Made by a program: the position numbers and the translations under genes. A stretch of 64,000 nt of DNA from assembly GCA_040768845.1 (NCBI GenBank), contig JAXGME010000004.1:186001-250000 (forward strand), written 5' to 3'. This DNA is from JAEZHK01 sp040768845. Its GTDB lineage: Bacteria; Bacillota; Clostridia; Christensenellales; Aristaeellaceae. This document shows positions 45,263 through 53,866 of the stretch, piece after piece; the stretch's first letter is position 1, and each line of letters begins with the position of its first letter. The notes below the pieces were generated by a model that ran no database searches, was not told the origin of the DNA, and saw only the letters and a list, made by a program, of their open reading frames with translations.

Positions 45263-46249
45263 GTGAAAAAAATCCTTGCGGTGGCGGCGGCGCTGGTCTG
45301 CCTCGCGCTGGCCGCCGTGCCCGCGCTGGCTGTCGACGTCGTTCAGCCCACCGGCTACTACGCCAGCGACTACGCCGGCGTACTGTCGGCCGAAGCGAAA
45401 AACCACATCGAGGTCAACGCCAAGGCGCTGGACAGGGCCACCGGCGCGCAGATCGTGTTTGTGACGGTGGACACCACGTCGCCCAATACGACCTTTGACT
45501 ACGCCCTGGCGCTCTTCAACGAATGGGGCATCGGCGACGCCCAGAAGAACAACGGCCTTCTCGTGCTGCTGGCCATCGGCGACGACGACTACTACACCAT
45601 CGAGGGTACGGGGCTCGAGCGCAACCTGCCCACCAGCGAACTGAGCGCGCTGTGGAACGAGTATCTGGAGCCGGGTTTTGCCGCGAAGGACTACTCGGCG
45701 GGCAGCATCCAGTATTTTGACGCGCTGTTCGAAAAGGTGGCGGACATCTACGGCGCCAGCCTCTCCATCGACAATGCGTCCCGGACCGCCTACTACGGCT
45801 CCGGCACCGGCGTAGGAACGAATTTCAGCCCCGGCGGCGCGAGCTACGGCACGGGCGACGGCTACGTCGCGGACGCGCCCCGGCGCGACGAGGGCGGTTC
45901 GTCTTTCAACTTCATCTTCGCCATCATCATCGTGCTGATCGTGCTCTCCATCTTTGGCGGCGCGCGCGGCGGCTGCGGCTGCCTGCCGGGCTTTTTCGGC
46001 GGCTGGCTGGGCGGGAGCCTATTCGGCCCCCGGCGCCGTCCGCCGGGGCCGGGGCCCTGGAGCGGCGGTCCCCGTCGTCCGGGCGGGTTTGGCGGCTTTG
46101 GCGGAGGCGGCTTTTCTGGCGGCGGCGGCCGGTCGCGCGGTTCGGGCGGCGGCCGTTCCGGCGGCGGCTTTGGCGGCTTTGGCGGGGGCGGCGGCTTCTC
46201 CGGAGGCGGCGGCGGCTCCCGCGGGGCGGGCGGCGGCCGGGGCAGGTAA
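45263..46249 (+). CDS. Secreted TPM-domain protein with membrane helix and long glycine-rich tail
   Basis: 328 residues. A Sec signal (KKILAVAAALVCLALAAVPALA) precedes a TPM/YgcG domain (YYASDYAGVLSAEAKNHIE, TGAQIVFVTVDTT, WGIGDAQKNNGLLVLLAIGDDDYYTIEGTGLE). A membrane helix lies at about residues 215-232 (FIFAIIIVLIVLSIF), then a CGC motif and about 85 residues of almost pure Gly with Phe, Ser, Arg and Pro. The TPM domain is exported and the tail is probably cytoplasmic or membrane-near. Such tails recur in TPM and DUF2207 proteins. Last gene of the module; the structured element follows. Confidence 0.88.
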   Translation: MKKILAVAAALVCLALAAVPALAVDVVQPTGYYASDYAGVLSAEAKNHIEVNAKALDRATGAQIVFVTVDTTSPNTTFDYALALFNEWGIGDAQKNNGLLVLLAIGDDDYYTIEGTGLERNLPTSELSALWNEYLEPGFAAKDYSAGSIQYFDALFEKVADIYGASLSIDNASRTAYYGSGTGVGTNFSPGGASYGTGDGYVADAPRRDEGGSSFNFIFAIIIVLIVLSIFGGARGGCGCLPGFFGGWLGGSLFGPRRRPPGPGPWSGGPRRPGGFGGFGGGGFSGGGGRSRGSGGGRSGGGFGGFGGGGGFSGGGGGSRGAGGGRGR

Positions 46250-46253
46250 AAGC

Positions 46254-46520
46254 GGGGGCGGGCGGATGAAAGTCCGCGCCGCCCCCAAAGCATCAAAAAA
46301 CCCTGCGGTTTTTTCGATGCGATGAGAAAGGGTCTGCGTGCGCCTGAAATTCTCTGGAATTTCCGGGCGGCGCACTGACCAAAGGTATGGATAGCGCCAC
46401 CAGTGTGCGCACTGATGGTGCGATCCCGTTCCCGGCGTGCACGCCGCCGGGAACGATTAAAGCATAACGGGCACTTTGTGGATGGTCTGAGGGCGGCGCG
46501 GATGAAAATCCGCGCCGCCC
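46254..46520 (+). repeat. Convergent-junction structured element, copy B (core 46287-46490), bracketed by duplicated hairpins
   Basis: Core of 204 nt with the same order of parts as copy A: stem 1 (46290-46320), stem 2 (46338-46375), stem 3 (46389-46426, 10 bp with small bulges), stem 4 (46427-46455, 11-bp perfect stem identical to copy A but with another 7-nt loop), and ACTTTGTGGATGGTCTGA at its end. The stem 3 loop GTGTGCGCACTGATGG is identical in both copies. Flanking hairpins 46256-46284 and 46491-46520 are nearly identical to each other and unlike those of copy A. It fills the gap between the convergent TPM and DUF975 genes. No open frame. Confidence 0.85.
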
Positions 46521-46550
46521 CGTTGTGCGCAAATCCGCGCGCCGGAGGAA

Positions 46551-47300
46551 TCAGCAGATGCCGGGCAACTCGTCCTCCGATGTGACGCCGCGCGCCAGGG
46601 CCTGTTCGCGCAGCGTCGCGTACAGTTCCGCCATCGTGGCTTCCGGATAGGGCGCCACCAGGATCGTGCCGATGAAAAGCGCCAGAAGGCCCAGCAGGTA
46701 CCAGCCGATAAAGCTGAGCTGCAGTACGAAGATGTCAAACTTGCAGCCGTCGGTCATGCTGCGGCTGAGGTCCAGCGCGCGCCGCCACGACAAGCCCGGA
46801 TTTTCCGCCAGGATGTAGGGCACGAGGGCGTACTGGTAGGACTTGACGATGCCTGGGACGATGAGGAGCAGCGACCACAGCGCGATGATGAGCACCTGCA
46901 TGAACGTCGCCTTGACCACGTTCAGGTAGCTCCCGCTCGAAAACGGCCAGAAGACCAGACCGACACTCGGGCGGCGGAGGCGGTGCTCCAGAAAAAAGCG
47001 GCTCTTGCCCACGGACAGCGGGTTGGCCACAAAGACCCCGTAGGCGATGGAGAGAAGTATGCTGCCGAACACAACAAACAGAAGCATCGGAGAGATGGAC
47101 CGCATGAAATCGCCCAGCTGGTTGACCTCATGGGCGTTCAGGCGGTATTCCACACCGACCGGGCCCTGCCCGGTGTTGCCCACGCCGCCGATGCCGCCCG
47201 ACAGGATTATGACGATGACGACCGCCGACAGCGCGACCCAGTACCCATTGTTTCGAAGCGACTGCCATGCCCGCGATTTCAGTTCAGCGCGCACCCACAT
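46551..47300 (-). CDS. DUF975 family integral membrane protein
   Basis: 249 residues with about five hydrophobic segments. RAELKSRAWQSLRNNGYWVAL at the start, FVANPLSVGKSRFFLEHR, SLLLIVPGIVKSYQYALVPYILAENPGLSWRRALDLSRSMTDGCKFDIFVLQLSFIGW-type sequence in the second half. The last block is the hallmark of DUF975. Function unknown; some relatives are called glycerophosphodiester-phosphodiesterase membrane partners. The start at 47300 has AGGAGG six nt before; the ATG two codons upstream touches that site. Confidence 0.87.
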   Translation of the reverse strand: MWVRAELKSRAWQSLRNNGYWVALSAVVIVIILSGGIGGVGNTGQGPVGVEYRLNAHEVNQLGDFMRSISPMLLFVVFGSILLSIAYGVFVANPLSVGKSRFFLEHRLRRPSVGLVFWPFSSGSYLNVVKATFMQVLIIALWSLLLIVPGIVKSYQYALVPYILAENPGLSWRRALDLSRSMTDGCKFDIFVLQLSFIGWYLLGLLALFIGTILVAPYPEATMAELYATLREQALARGVTSEDELPGIC

Positions 47301-47371
47301 AGGCATCCTCCTTCACATGTCCCATCCGCTGGGCGGCGCTTCCCCCTTTGCGCTGCGCCCAAGGGCCCCAC

Positions 47372-48055
47372 TTAGGATATCTTGACCGAGCCCAGCACCT
47401 GCTTGAGCACCGGTTCAAAATCGCTGTAAAGGTCGGCCGGCGCGTAGAAATTCAGCGCCGTCAGGCGCTTTTTGGAATTTTTGACCGCGACGATGAGGAA
47501 CCCCTTGATGGGCTTGCCGTCCAGATTGCCCTGGTACACGATGGAGAGGCCGGTATTGCCGGCCAGCTTGACCTTTTTGGAGATCGAACCGCGCCGGAAG
47601 TCCTCGACACCGGAGGCAACGGCGTCGATCATCTTATCCAGTTCTTTTTTCACGCCGTCCTGATCCAGCGACTTTGAGCTCTTTTTGACGCTGACGGCCA
47701 GCCGTGCCGCGGTCTCGCCCGGCTCCACCGGCTGAATGTAGCTGATGGTGATGGCGCCGGGCTTGTTGATCCAATGGGACGGGTAATCAAAGGTGACGTC
47801 CAGCGCTTTGTTGGTCACCCGGGCGTACTGGTAATCCTTGATTTCCACCACCGGCACCGGCGTGGGAACAGGCGTGGGCGCCGGCGTGGGCGTGGGGACC
47901 GGCGTGGGCTCGGCGGTGACTTCGGGCGCGGGTACAGGCGTCGCCTCCGGCTGGGCAAGAAGCCCGCAGCCGGAGGTGATGAGCGCCACAAGCGCCAGGG
48001 CAATCAGCGCCGACAGCCGCTTCACGGCCGGGCCAGCCTTCCTGATATCGTTCAT
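47372..48055 (-). CDS. Lipoprotein with Pro/Thr-rich spacer
   Basis: 227 residues. A signal peptide with lipobox-like LITSGC (cysteine about residue 30) is followed by a 40-residue PTPVPTPTPAP-type linker that probably spans the wall, then a soluble domain (VTFDYPSHWINKPGAITISYI) reminiscent of the PsbP-like or photosystem-like beta-sandwich lipoproteins of clostridia. No enzymatic motif. The start is uncertain: ATG at 48055, or GTG at 48025, which gives a more typical signal length. It follows the acyl-CoA synthetase by 6 nt. Confidence 0.75.
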   Translation of the reverse strand: MNDIRKAGPAVKRLSALIALALVALITSGCGLLAQPEATPVPAPEVTAEPTPVPTPTPAPTPVPTPVPVVEIKDYQYARVTNKALDVTFDYPSHWINKPGAITISYIQPVEPGETAARLAVSVKKSSKSLDQDGVKKELDKMIDAVASGVEDFRRGSISKKVKLAGNTGLSIVYQGNLDGKPIKGFLIVAVKNSKKRLTALNFYAPADLYSDFEPVLKQVLGSVKIS

Positions 48056-48061
48056 GAGACC

Positions 48062-49720
48062 TCAGCGGTTGGCGTCGCGCTCACGCAGCTCGACCCTGCG
48101 GATCTTGCCGGAAATCGTCTTGGGCAGTTCGCTGACGAATTCGATGATGCGCGGATATTTGTAGGGGGCGGTGGTGTGCTTGACGTGATCCTGGAGTTCC
48201 CGAATCAGGTCATCGGAGGGCTCGTAGCCGCTGCGCAGCACGATGGTGGCCTTGATGATCTGGCCGCGCACCGCGTCCGGCACGCCGGTGATAGCGGTTT
48301 CCACCACGGCGGGGTGTTCGAGCAGTGCGCTCTCCACCTCAAAGGGCCCGATGCGGTACCCGGAGGACTTGATCACGTCGTCCGCGCGGCCCACATACCA
48401 GTAGTAGCCCCACTCGTCGCGCCAGGCCAGATCCAGCGTATGGTACGCGCCGTCGTGCCAGACGGACTTTGTGCGCTCCGGATCCCGGTGGTAGCCCTGG
48501 AACATGCCTACGGGGCGGTCCCTGCGGGTACGCACCACGATCTCGCCCACCACGCCCGGCGGGACGGAGTTGCCCTCCTCATCCACCAGATCCACGTCAA
48601 ACTGGGGCGAGGGCTTGCCCATCGAGCCGGGGCAGACTTTCATCCACGGGAAGGTGCCCACCGTGACGCACAATTCGGTCTGGCCGTAGATTTCGCGCAT
48701 CTGATGGCCGGTCAGCTTAAGCCATTTTTCAAACAGATCGGGGTTCAGCGGTTCGCCGGCGACGGAGCAGGCCTGAAGAGCGGAAAGGTCGTAGGCGGCC
48801 ACGTCCTCCAGCGCCATGAAGCGGTAGATCGTCGGCGGCGCGCAGAAGGTGGTGACGGCGTACTTTTCCAAAATGCCCAGAAGCTCCGCCGGCACGAATT
48901 TATCAAAATCGTAGCTCATGACGGCGCTGCCCGCCATCCACTGGCCGTACAGCTTGCCCCAGACGGATTTGGCCCAGCCGGTCTCCGAAACCGTCAGGTG
49001 CAGCCCGCCCTCCTGGCAGCGCAGCCAGTACACCGCCGTCTGAATGTGGCCCAGCGGATAGCTGCAGTCCAGCAGCACCATCTTGGGCATGCCGCTGGTG
49101 CCGGAGGTAAAGTAGATCAAAAGCGGATCGTCGTTATTGTTGAGCGGCAGCGGACGGTCAAAGTGGTCGCCGTGCTTTTTCATCTCCTCATCAAAGGAAA
49201 GCCAGCCGGCCCGCTCGCCCCGGACCGCGACGCGGATCTTCAGCGAGGGGCATTCGGGCAGCGCGGCGTCCAACTGGTCGGCAAAAGCGCCCTCGACGGT
49301 GCCGATCACCGCCTTGATGTCCGCGGCGTTGGCGCGGTAGATGATGTCCTTTTTGGTCAGAAGGTGGGTTGCCGGCACGGCGACGGCGCCCAGCTTGTGC
49401 AGCGCCATGATGGCGAACCAGAATTCATAGTGCCGCTTGAGCACCAGCATCACCACGTCGCCCCGCCCTACGCCCAGCGAGGAGAGCATATTGGCGCAGC
49501 GGCTCGATTCCCGGCTGATGTCGGCAAAGGAGAAGGTCCTCGCCTCGCCGGCAGGGTTGCACCACTCCAGCGCACGCTCGTCGGGGGCCTCCCGGGCCAT
49601 CTGGTCCAGCACGTCAAAGGCGAAGTTGAAGTGCTCCGGCACGTTGATTCTGAAGTTCTTGAGATAGTCTTCGTAGGAGCCGAACTCCCATTGATCCAGG
49701 TACTTTTTGTAGGGCGTCAT
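48062..49720 (-). CDS. AMP-forming acyl-CoA synthetase (medium-chain/acetyl type)
   Basis: 552 residues, ANL superfamily. The ATP loop YFTSGTSGMPKM (A3), SETGWAKSVWGKLYGQW (A4), EIYGQTELC (A5), and the C-terminal SGYRIGPFEVES (A8 region) with catalytic lysine in LPKTISGKIRR are present. Activates a carboxylate to an acyl-CoA. The whole length and motifs match AcsM-like clostridial enzymes that sit next to an XRE-cupin regulator, as here. The substrate chain length cannot be deduced. It is 18 nt downstream of the regulator gene. Confidence 0.92.
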   Translation of the reverse strand: MTPYKKYLDQWEFGSYEDYLKNFRINVPEHFNFAFDVLDQMAREAPDERALEWCNPAGEARTFSFADISRESSRCANMLSSLGVGRGDVVMLVLKRHYEFWFAIMALHKLGAVAVPATHLLTKKDIIYRANAADIKAVIGTVEGAFADQLDAALPECPSLKIRVAVRGERAGWLSFDEEMKKHGDHFDRPLPLNNNDDPLLIYFTSGTSGMPKMVLLDCSYPLGHIQTAVYWLRCQEGGLHLTVSETGWAKSVWGKLYGQWMAGSAVMSYDFDKFVPAELLGILEKYAVTTFCAPPTIYRFMALEDVAAYDLSALQACSVAGEPLNPDLFEKWLKLTGHQMREIYGQTELCVTVGTFPWMKVCPGSMGKPSPQFDVDLVDEEGNSVPPGVVGEIVVRTRRDRPVGMFQGYHRDPERTKSVWHDGAYHTLDLAWRDEWGYYWYVGRADDVIKSSGYRIGPFEVESALLEHPAVVETAITGVPDAVRGQIIKATIVLRSGYEPSDDLIRELQDHVKHTTAPYKYPRIIEFVSELPKTISGKIRRVELRERDANR

Positions 49721-49738
49721 TGGGCCTGACCTCCCGGA

Positions 49739-50293
49739 TTATTTGATGACGACGGCGATAAACCTAGCGTCGGCGTCCAGCGCGTACATGGCGTGGGGAA
49801 GCGAAGAATCGTAGTACACCGAATCCCCCGCGTCCAAGTACACCTTGTTGCCGCCAAGCTCGATCAGCATGCGGCCCTCCAGCACGTAATCGAACTCCTG
49901 CCCGTCGTGGGCGTGGGCGGTCTTGCCGGAGGTCTGGCCGTCAAACTCGACGGTGACGAGGAAGGGTTCCGCCTTCTTGTCGCGGAAGTTGTAGGCCAGG
50001 TGCTGGTAGTGGTAGGCCTTGCGTCGGTCAAAGGCCAGGCCCTGGCCCGCGCGGGTCACGACATAGCCCCGAAGCCTGGGGCTTTCGCCGGTGAGCAGGT
50101 CACTGATGTCGACGCCCAGCGCTTTGGCAATGTTGAACAGGTGGCTGAAGGAAAAGTCCCGGACGCCCTTTTCGTATTCGATGTAATCCTCCAGCGGTAC
50201 GCCGGACGCTTCCGCGACCTGCCGCTGCGTCAGGCCGCTGATCTCGCGAAGATCACAGATCCGGACCGCGATGGCCTGAATGTTGTCAGACAC
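49739..50293 (-). CDS. XRE-family transcriptional regulator with cupin domain
   Basis: 184 residues. N-terminal helix-turn-helix (RICDLREISGLTQRQVAEASGVPLEDYIEYEKG) and a C-terminal cupin barrel (HAHDGQEFDYVLEGRMLIELGG, LDAGDSVYYDSSLPHAMYA), which may sense a metabolite. Such proteins often control an adjacent acyl-CoA synthetase operon. The GTG start at 50293 is supported by GGAGGT 8 nt upstream; the ATG at 50320 has no site. Confidence 0.9.
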   Translation of the reverse strand: MSDNIQAIAVRICDLREISGLTQRQVAEASGVPLEDYIEYEKGVRDFSFSHLFNIAKALGVDISDLLTGESPRLRGYVVTRAGQGLAFDRRKAYHYQHLAYNFRDKKAEPFLVTVEFDGQTSGKTAHAHDGQEFDYVLEGRMLIELGGNKVYLDAGDSVYYDSSLPHAMYALDADARFIAVVIK

Positions 50294-50417
50294 GCGCAAA
50301 GACCTCCCTATTGCATCCAATTTATCAAATCATAACGTCTGATGGGGCGTGGTGTCAAGCCAAAAGTCATTAAAACGACCATTGGAGCCCCGAGCCGGAC
50401 AGGATGGCCGAAGATTA

Positions 50418-50446
50418 TTGACATTTGCCCGCCGCTTCGGGATAAT
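50418..50446 (+). promoter_or_regulatory. Promoter of the DUF2207 gene
   Basis: TTGACA (50418-50423), 17-bp spacer, GATAAT (50441-50446), 20 nt before the start; a GGGGGGAT-type site follows. Confidence 0.78.
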
Positions 50447-50466
50447 GGACGCAGGGGGGATGATCC

Positions 50467-52212
50467 ATGCGCAAGATTCTGGCGGTGCTCCTGCTGGCGC
50501 TTCTGGCCCTGTCGCCGGGCGCGCTGGCGGCGGATTACACGATTTCCGCGTACTCGATGGACGTGTCCATTGAGGCCGATGGGTCCGGGCGGATCGCGGA
50601 GCGCCTGACCTACGTTTTTGACGGCAGTTACAACGGCATCCTGTCCACCCTCGACGTTTCGGATGTGGAGGGATGGGGCGATTTCAGCCTGTACGTGGAC
50701 GGCGATACGCTGCTGACGCGGGTCGATTCGATGGATATGGTGCCCAATACCTATACGCTGACCGAGGACGGCGGCATGCTGGAGGTCAAGGCGTACGCGC
50801 CGGGCAGCGGCGGCCGGCGCGAGTTTCGCTACGAGTACACGCTGCGGGGTCTCGCCCAGCGGTATCGGGACGCCGCGCGGCTCAACTACCGGCTGATCGG
50901 CCTCAACAATGCCGTGACGCTTCAAAATGCCACGCTGAGCGTTGCGTTTCCGGAGGCGCCGGAGCACTGGTTTGTCCACGGCGCCATGGACGAGGGCGAC
51001 CTGGCGCTGGCGGGCAGCGTGCTCACGGCCGGGCCCAGGGACGTGGCGCCGGGGCAGTACGCCGAGATCGACGCGCTGTTTCCGGCCTCCGCGCTGTACG
51101 CGGCGCCGCTGATCGACCGGGACATCACAGACGAGGCCCTCGAAACCGAGGCGAGGCTGGCCGAGGAGCGGGCGGAGGCGGAAGAGGCGCAGGCGCGCAT
51201 GGAGCATGCGGCGCGCTATGGGCTGATGGGGGCCTTCGCGGCGATCTTCATCGGCATGGCGCTGCTCTTCCGGTCCTTTTTCGCGCGCTTCGGATTCCGC
51301 CGGGCGGTGCAGCCCTCGGAGGACACCGGGGCACTTGACGGGCTGGACGCCGCGGTGGCCGGGCTGCTGGTGCGAAACACTGCGGACGAGAGCGCCTTTT
51401 CCGCTACGCTCCTGGAGCTCACCCAAATGGGCGTGCTTTCGATGGCCGGCGAAGCCCACCCCGTCAGCGGAGAAAAGGGGACGAAGTTCACCGTGCTGCG
51501 CCGCGACGCGCCGATGTCCGGCCAGCAGCAGGCGCTGTTTTCCTGGCTGTTTGGCCGCAGGGATTTCCTCTGGATCGAGGATCTGGACGCCGGCGAGAGT
51601 GAATCCGCCGCCCGGGACTTTGCCAGCGAATACGCCGCCTGGCAAAAGGCCGTCCAGCGGCAGGCGATCGACCAGGGGCTGTACCAGGGCAACGGCGGAA
51701 AGAAGGCGCTGGGCGTCACGCTGACGGCCGTGTTGGGCATCATCGTCAGCGTCGCGGCCTTTGCGCTGGAAATGGCCTGGCAGGGCGCCGCGGGGCTGTT
51801 TTTGACGGCGGTTTTGTGCGCGGGCTTTGCGAGCCTTCGCCCGCTCACCGACCGCGGCGAGGAAAAAGTCGCGGCGGTGCGGGGTTTTTGCGAAAAATAC
51901 GGTGAAAAGCTGACGGAGCTTCCGGCGGACGCGCTGAAGAATCTCCCAATTCTGGTGGCGCTGGGCTATGTGGAGCCGCTGACCCAGTATCTGGAGCGCC
52001 GGGCCGGCGAGCCGGACTACGGCTACGGCGGCATGCTGCCCGTGTGGTGGTACGCGGGCTGGTACTACGACATGGGGCGCACGCGTCACGCCTTCCGCGA
52101 TGTGCGGCGGCACAACGCCTCGGTGGTGGCCAAGAGCAGCAGTTCCTCCGGCGGCGGTTTTTCCGGCTCCTCCGGCGGCGGCGGGGGCGGCGGCGGCCAC
52201 GGCGCCTGGTAA
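50467..52212 (+). CDS. DUF2207 membrane protein with Gly/Ser-rich tail
   Basis: 581 residues. Sec signal (residues 1-22), an extracellular beta-rich DUF2207 domain (DYTISAYSMDVSIEADGSGRIAERLTY start) to about residue 230, a membrane helix near 252-272, a cytoplasmic winged-helix-like part, two more helices around 415-460, and a tail SSSSSGGGFSGSSGGGGGGGG. The closing GGGFSG / GGGG motif resembles that of the TPM protein at 45263. Role unknown; the family occurs at bacterial and archaeal envelopes. It is convergent with murC across a shared hairpin. Confidence 0.88.
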   Translation: MRKILAVLLLALLALSPGALAADYTISAYSMDVSIEADGSGRIAERLTYVFDGSYNGILSTLDVSDVEGWGDFSLYVDGDTLLTRVDSMDMVPNTYTLTEDGGMLEVKAYAPGSGGRREFRYEYTLRGLAQRYRDAARLNYRLIGLNNAVTLQNATLSVAFPEAPEHWFVHGAMDEGDLALAGSVLTAGPRDVAPGQYAEIDALFPASALYAAPLIDRDITDEALETEARLAEERAEAEEAQARMEHAARYGLMGAFAAIFIGMALLFRSFFARFGFRRAVQPSEDTGALDGLDAAVAGLLVRNTADESAFSATLLELTQMGVLSMAGEAHPVSGEKGTKFTVLRRDAPMSGQQQALFSWLFGRRDFLWIEDLDAGESESAARDFASEYAAWQKAVQRQAIDQGLYQGNGGKKALGVTLTAVLGIIVSVAAFALEMAWQGAAGLFLTAVLCAGFASLRPLTDRGEEKVAAVRGFCEKYGEKLTELPADALKNLPILVALGYVEPLTQYLERRAGEPDYGYGGMLPVWWYAGWYYDMGRTRHAFRDVRRHNASVVAKSSSSSGGGFSGSSGGGGGGGGHGAW

Positions 52213-52218
52213 CGGCAG

Positions 52219-52250
52219 GAAGGCCCGCCGGACTGGTCCGGCGGGCCTTC
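52219..52250. terminator. Bidirectional terminator between the DUF2207 gene and murC
   Basis: A perfect 14-bp stem (GAAGGCCCGCCGGA / TCCGGCGGGCCTTC), 4-nt loop, in a 50-nt convergent gap. Single hairpin, no structured element. Confidence 0.8.
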
Positions 52251-52262
52251 CCGCGGCGCGGG

Positions 52263-53660
52263 TCAGCGCTCCGCGGTATCCCCGTGCAGCGCGATCTGCT
52301 CGTTCAGAAGATCGATGTTGCCGCAGCCCAGCGTGACCACCAGGTCTCCGGGCCGCCAGTGGGCGCGCAGGTACGCTTCGGTGTCGTCAAAGGAGGGGGT
52401 TACCGTGGCGTCGACGCCCCGGTCGCGCATCGGTGGGATCAGCATTTCGGACCGGATGTCGCCGGGGTCCGGCTCACGGGCGGCGCAGATGTCCGTGATG
52501 AGCACCTGATCCGCGTCGTCAAAGGTTTCCACAAAGCCGTCAAAGAGCTTCTTCGTCCGGGAATAGGTGTGGGGTTGCCATACCGCCCACAGCCGGCGGT
52601 GGGGCTGGAGCTTCGCGATGCGCAGCGCGTTTTTGATCTCGGTGGGGTTGTGCCCGTAGTCCTGAAAGACCCTCACGCCGTCGGTGATGCTGGTCAGCTC
52701 AAAGCGCCGGTGGGCGCCGACATAGCGGGACAGGGTTTGCGCCACCTGATCCATCGGAAGGCCGCAGATGCGCGCCACCGCCACCACGGCCAGCGCGTTC
52801 AGGAGGTTGTGCTCGCCCGCCACCGTCATGCGGATCTCACACAGCGGCGTGCCGCCCAGCACGGCGGTGCAGCGCGCGCGGCCCTCAGCGTCGTATGAGA
52901 GGCCCTCCGGGCGCACGTCGTTGGCCGCCTCCAGGCCGTAGGTCAGCTTTTTCCGCCCGGAAGCGGCCAGCACGCGGCGCGCGCGGGGGTCATCGCCGCA
53001 GCCTACGCACCAGCCGTCCTCGGGCGTGCGGCGGGCGAATTCCAGAAAGGCGCGCTCGATGTCGTCGATGTCCTTGTAAAAGTCCAGATGATCCTCGTCG
53101 ATGTTCAGGATCACCGCCACCGTGGGCAGGAATTTCAGAAAGCTGGCGTTGAATTCGCAGGCCTCGACCACAAAGTAGTCCTTTTCGCCCAGGAGCGTCG
53201 ACCCGCCCAGCGCGTCCAACTCGCCGCCGATGTGCACGGTGGGGCGGACGCCGCATTCCACCATCGCCTGGGAGAGCATCGCGGTGGTGGTGGTCTTGCC
53301 GTGGGTGCCGCTGATGGCGACGGCGGTTTGGTAGCCCTCCATCAGCTGGCCGATCAGCTCGCTGCGCTCGATCTGCGGGATGCCCAGGCGCTCGGCCTCG
53401 AGGCGCTCCGGGTTTTCCGGCGCGATCGCCGCGGTGTAGACGATGAGATCCGCGCCGCGCACGTTTTCCGGGACGTGGCCGATGGCCACCGGAATGCCCC
53501 GGGCGACGAGCGCGTCGGTCTTGTGGGAGCGGTCGCGGTCGGAGCCCGCCACGCGGTAGCCCAGCGTCTGCAAAAGCGGCGCGAGGCCCGACATGGAGCT
53601 GCCGCCGATTCCGATAAAATGGACGCGGGCGCCCTGAAACGCCCGGATGTGCGCGGTCAT
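52263..53660 (-). CDS. murC: UDP-N-acetylmuramate-L-alanine ligase
   Basis: 465 residues. Adds L-alanine to UDP-MurNAc in peptidoglycan synthesis. VHFIGIGGSSMSGLAPLL Rossmann start, ATP loop AISGTHGKTTTTAML, NIDEDHLDFYKD, QDYGHNPTEIKNAL and ITDICAAREPDPG. An AGGAGG site precedes the ATG. Conventional length and no neighbours of the wall-synthesis cluster, so it stands alone. Confidence 0.97.
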   Translation of the reverse strand: MTAHIRAFQGARVHFIGIGGSSMSGLAPLLQTLGYRVAGSDRDRSHKTDALVARGIPVAIGHVPENVRGADLIVYTAAIAPENPERLEAERLGIPQIERSELIGQLMEGYQTAVAISGTHGKTTTTAMLSQAMVECGVRPTVHIGGELDALGGSTLLGEKDYFVVEACEFNASFLKFLPTVAVILNIDEDHLDFYKDIDDIERAFLEFARRTPEDGWCVGCGDDPRARRVLAASGRKKLTYGLEAANDVRPEGLSYDAEGRARCTAVLGGTPLCEIRMTVAGEHNLLNALAVVAVARICGLPMDQVAQTLSRYVGAHRRFELTSITDGVRVFQDYGHNPTEIKNALRIAKLQPHRRLWAVWQPHTYSRTKKLFDGFVETFDDADQVLITDICAAREPDPGDIRSEMLIPPMRDRGVDATVTPSFDDTEAYLRAHWRPGDLVVTLGCGNIDLLNEQIALHGDTAER

Positions 53661-53698
53661 AGATGCGTCCTCCTGAAAAACGGATTGTCCGGCTTTTT

Positions 53699-53727
53699 AT
53701 TATACGACGGCGCGCCGCCGCCATCAA
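53699..53727 (-). promoter_or_regulatory. Promoter of murC
   Basis: Minus strand TTGATG (53722-53727), 17-bp spacer, TATAAT (53699-53704), about 38 nt before the start codon. Confidence 0.78.
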
Positions 53728-53781
53728 CCGCCGTTTCCTCAATCCTCCGGTGCGCGCGTTAAATGTGTGTTGGATTCTCGA

Positions 53782-53828
53782 AAACATGTTCGCCGCTTCT
53801 GGCGGAAACGCCGTTTTTCCGGTATAAT
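53782..53828 (+). promoter_or_regulatory. purR promoter region with a PurBox-like half-site
   Basis: A TATAAT box lies at 53823-53828; the -35 box is weak. Just upstream, ATGTTCG within AAAACATGTTCGCCG (53782-53796) matches the core of the site in front of purE read on the other strand. This suggests that PurR regulates its own gene, an inference from one half-site. Confidence 0.5.
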
Positions 53829-53866
53829 TGTACGGAATGCCCAGTATTTGTCCGGAGGGATCTCGG

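Noticed and set aside
45862..46296. Proline-rich minus-strand frame opposite the glycine tail of the TPM gene; possible CRISPR-like repetition
   Set aside because: It is the complement of glycine codons. The repetition is codon-level low complexity, without regular repeats and spacers.
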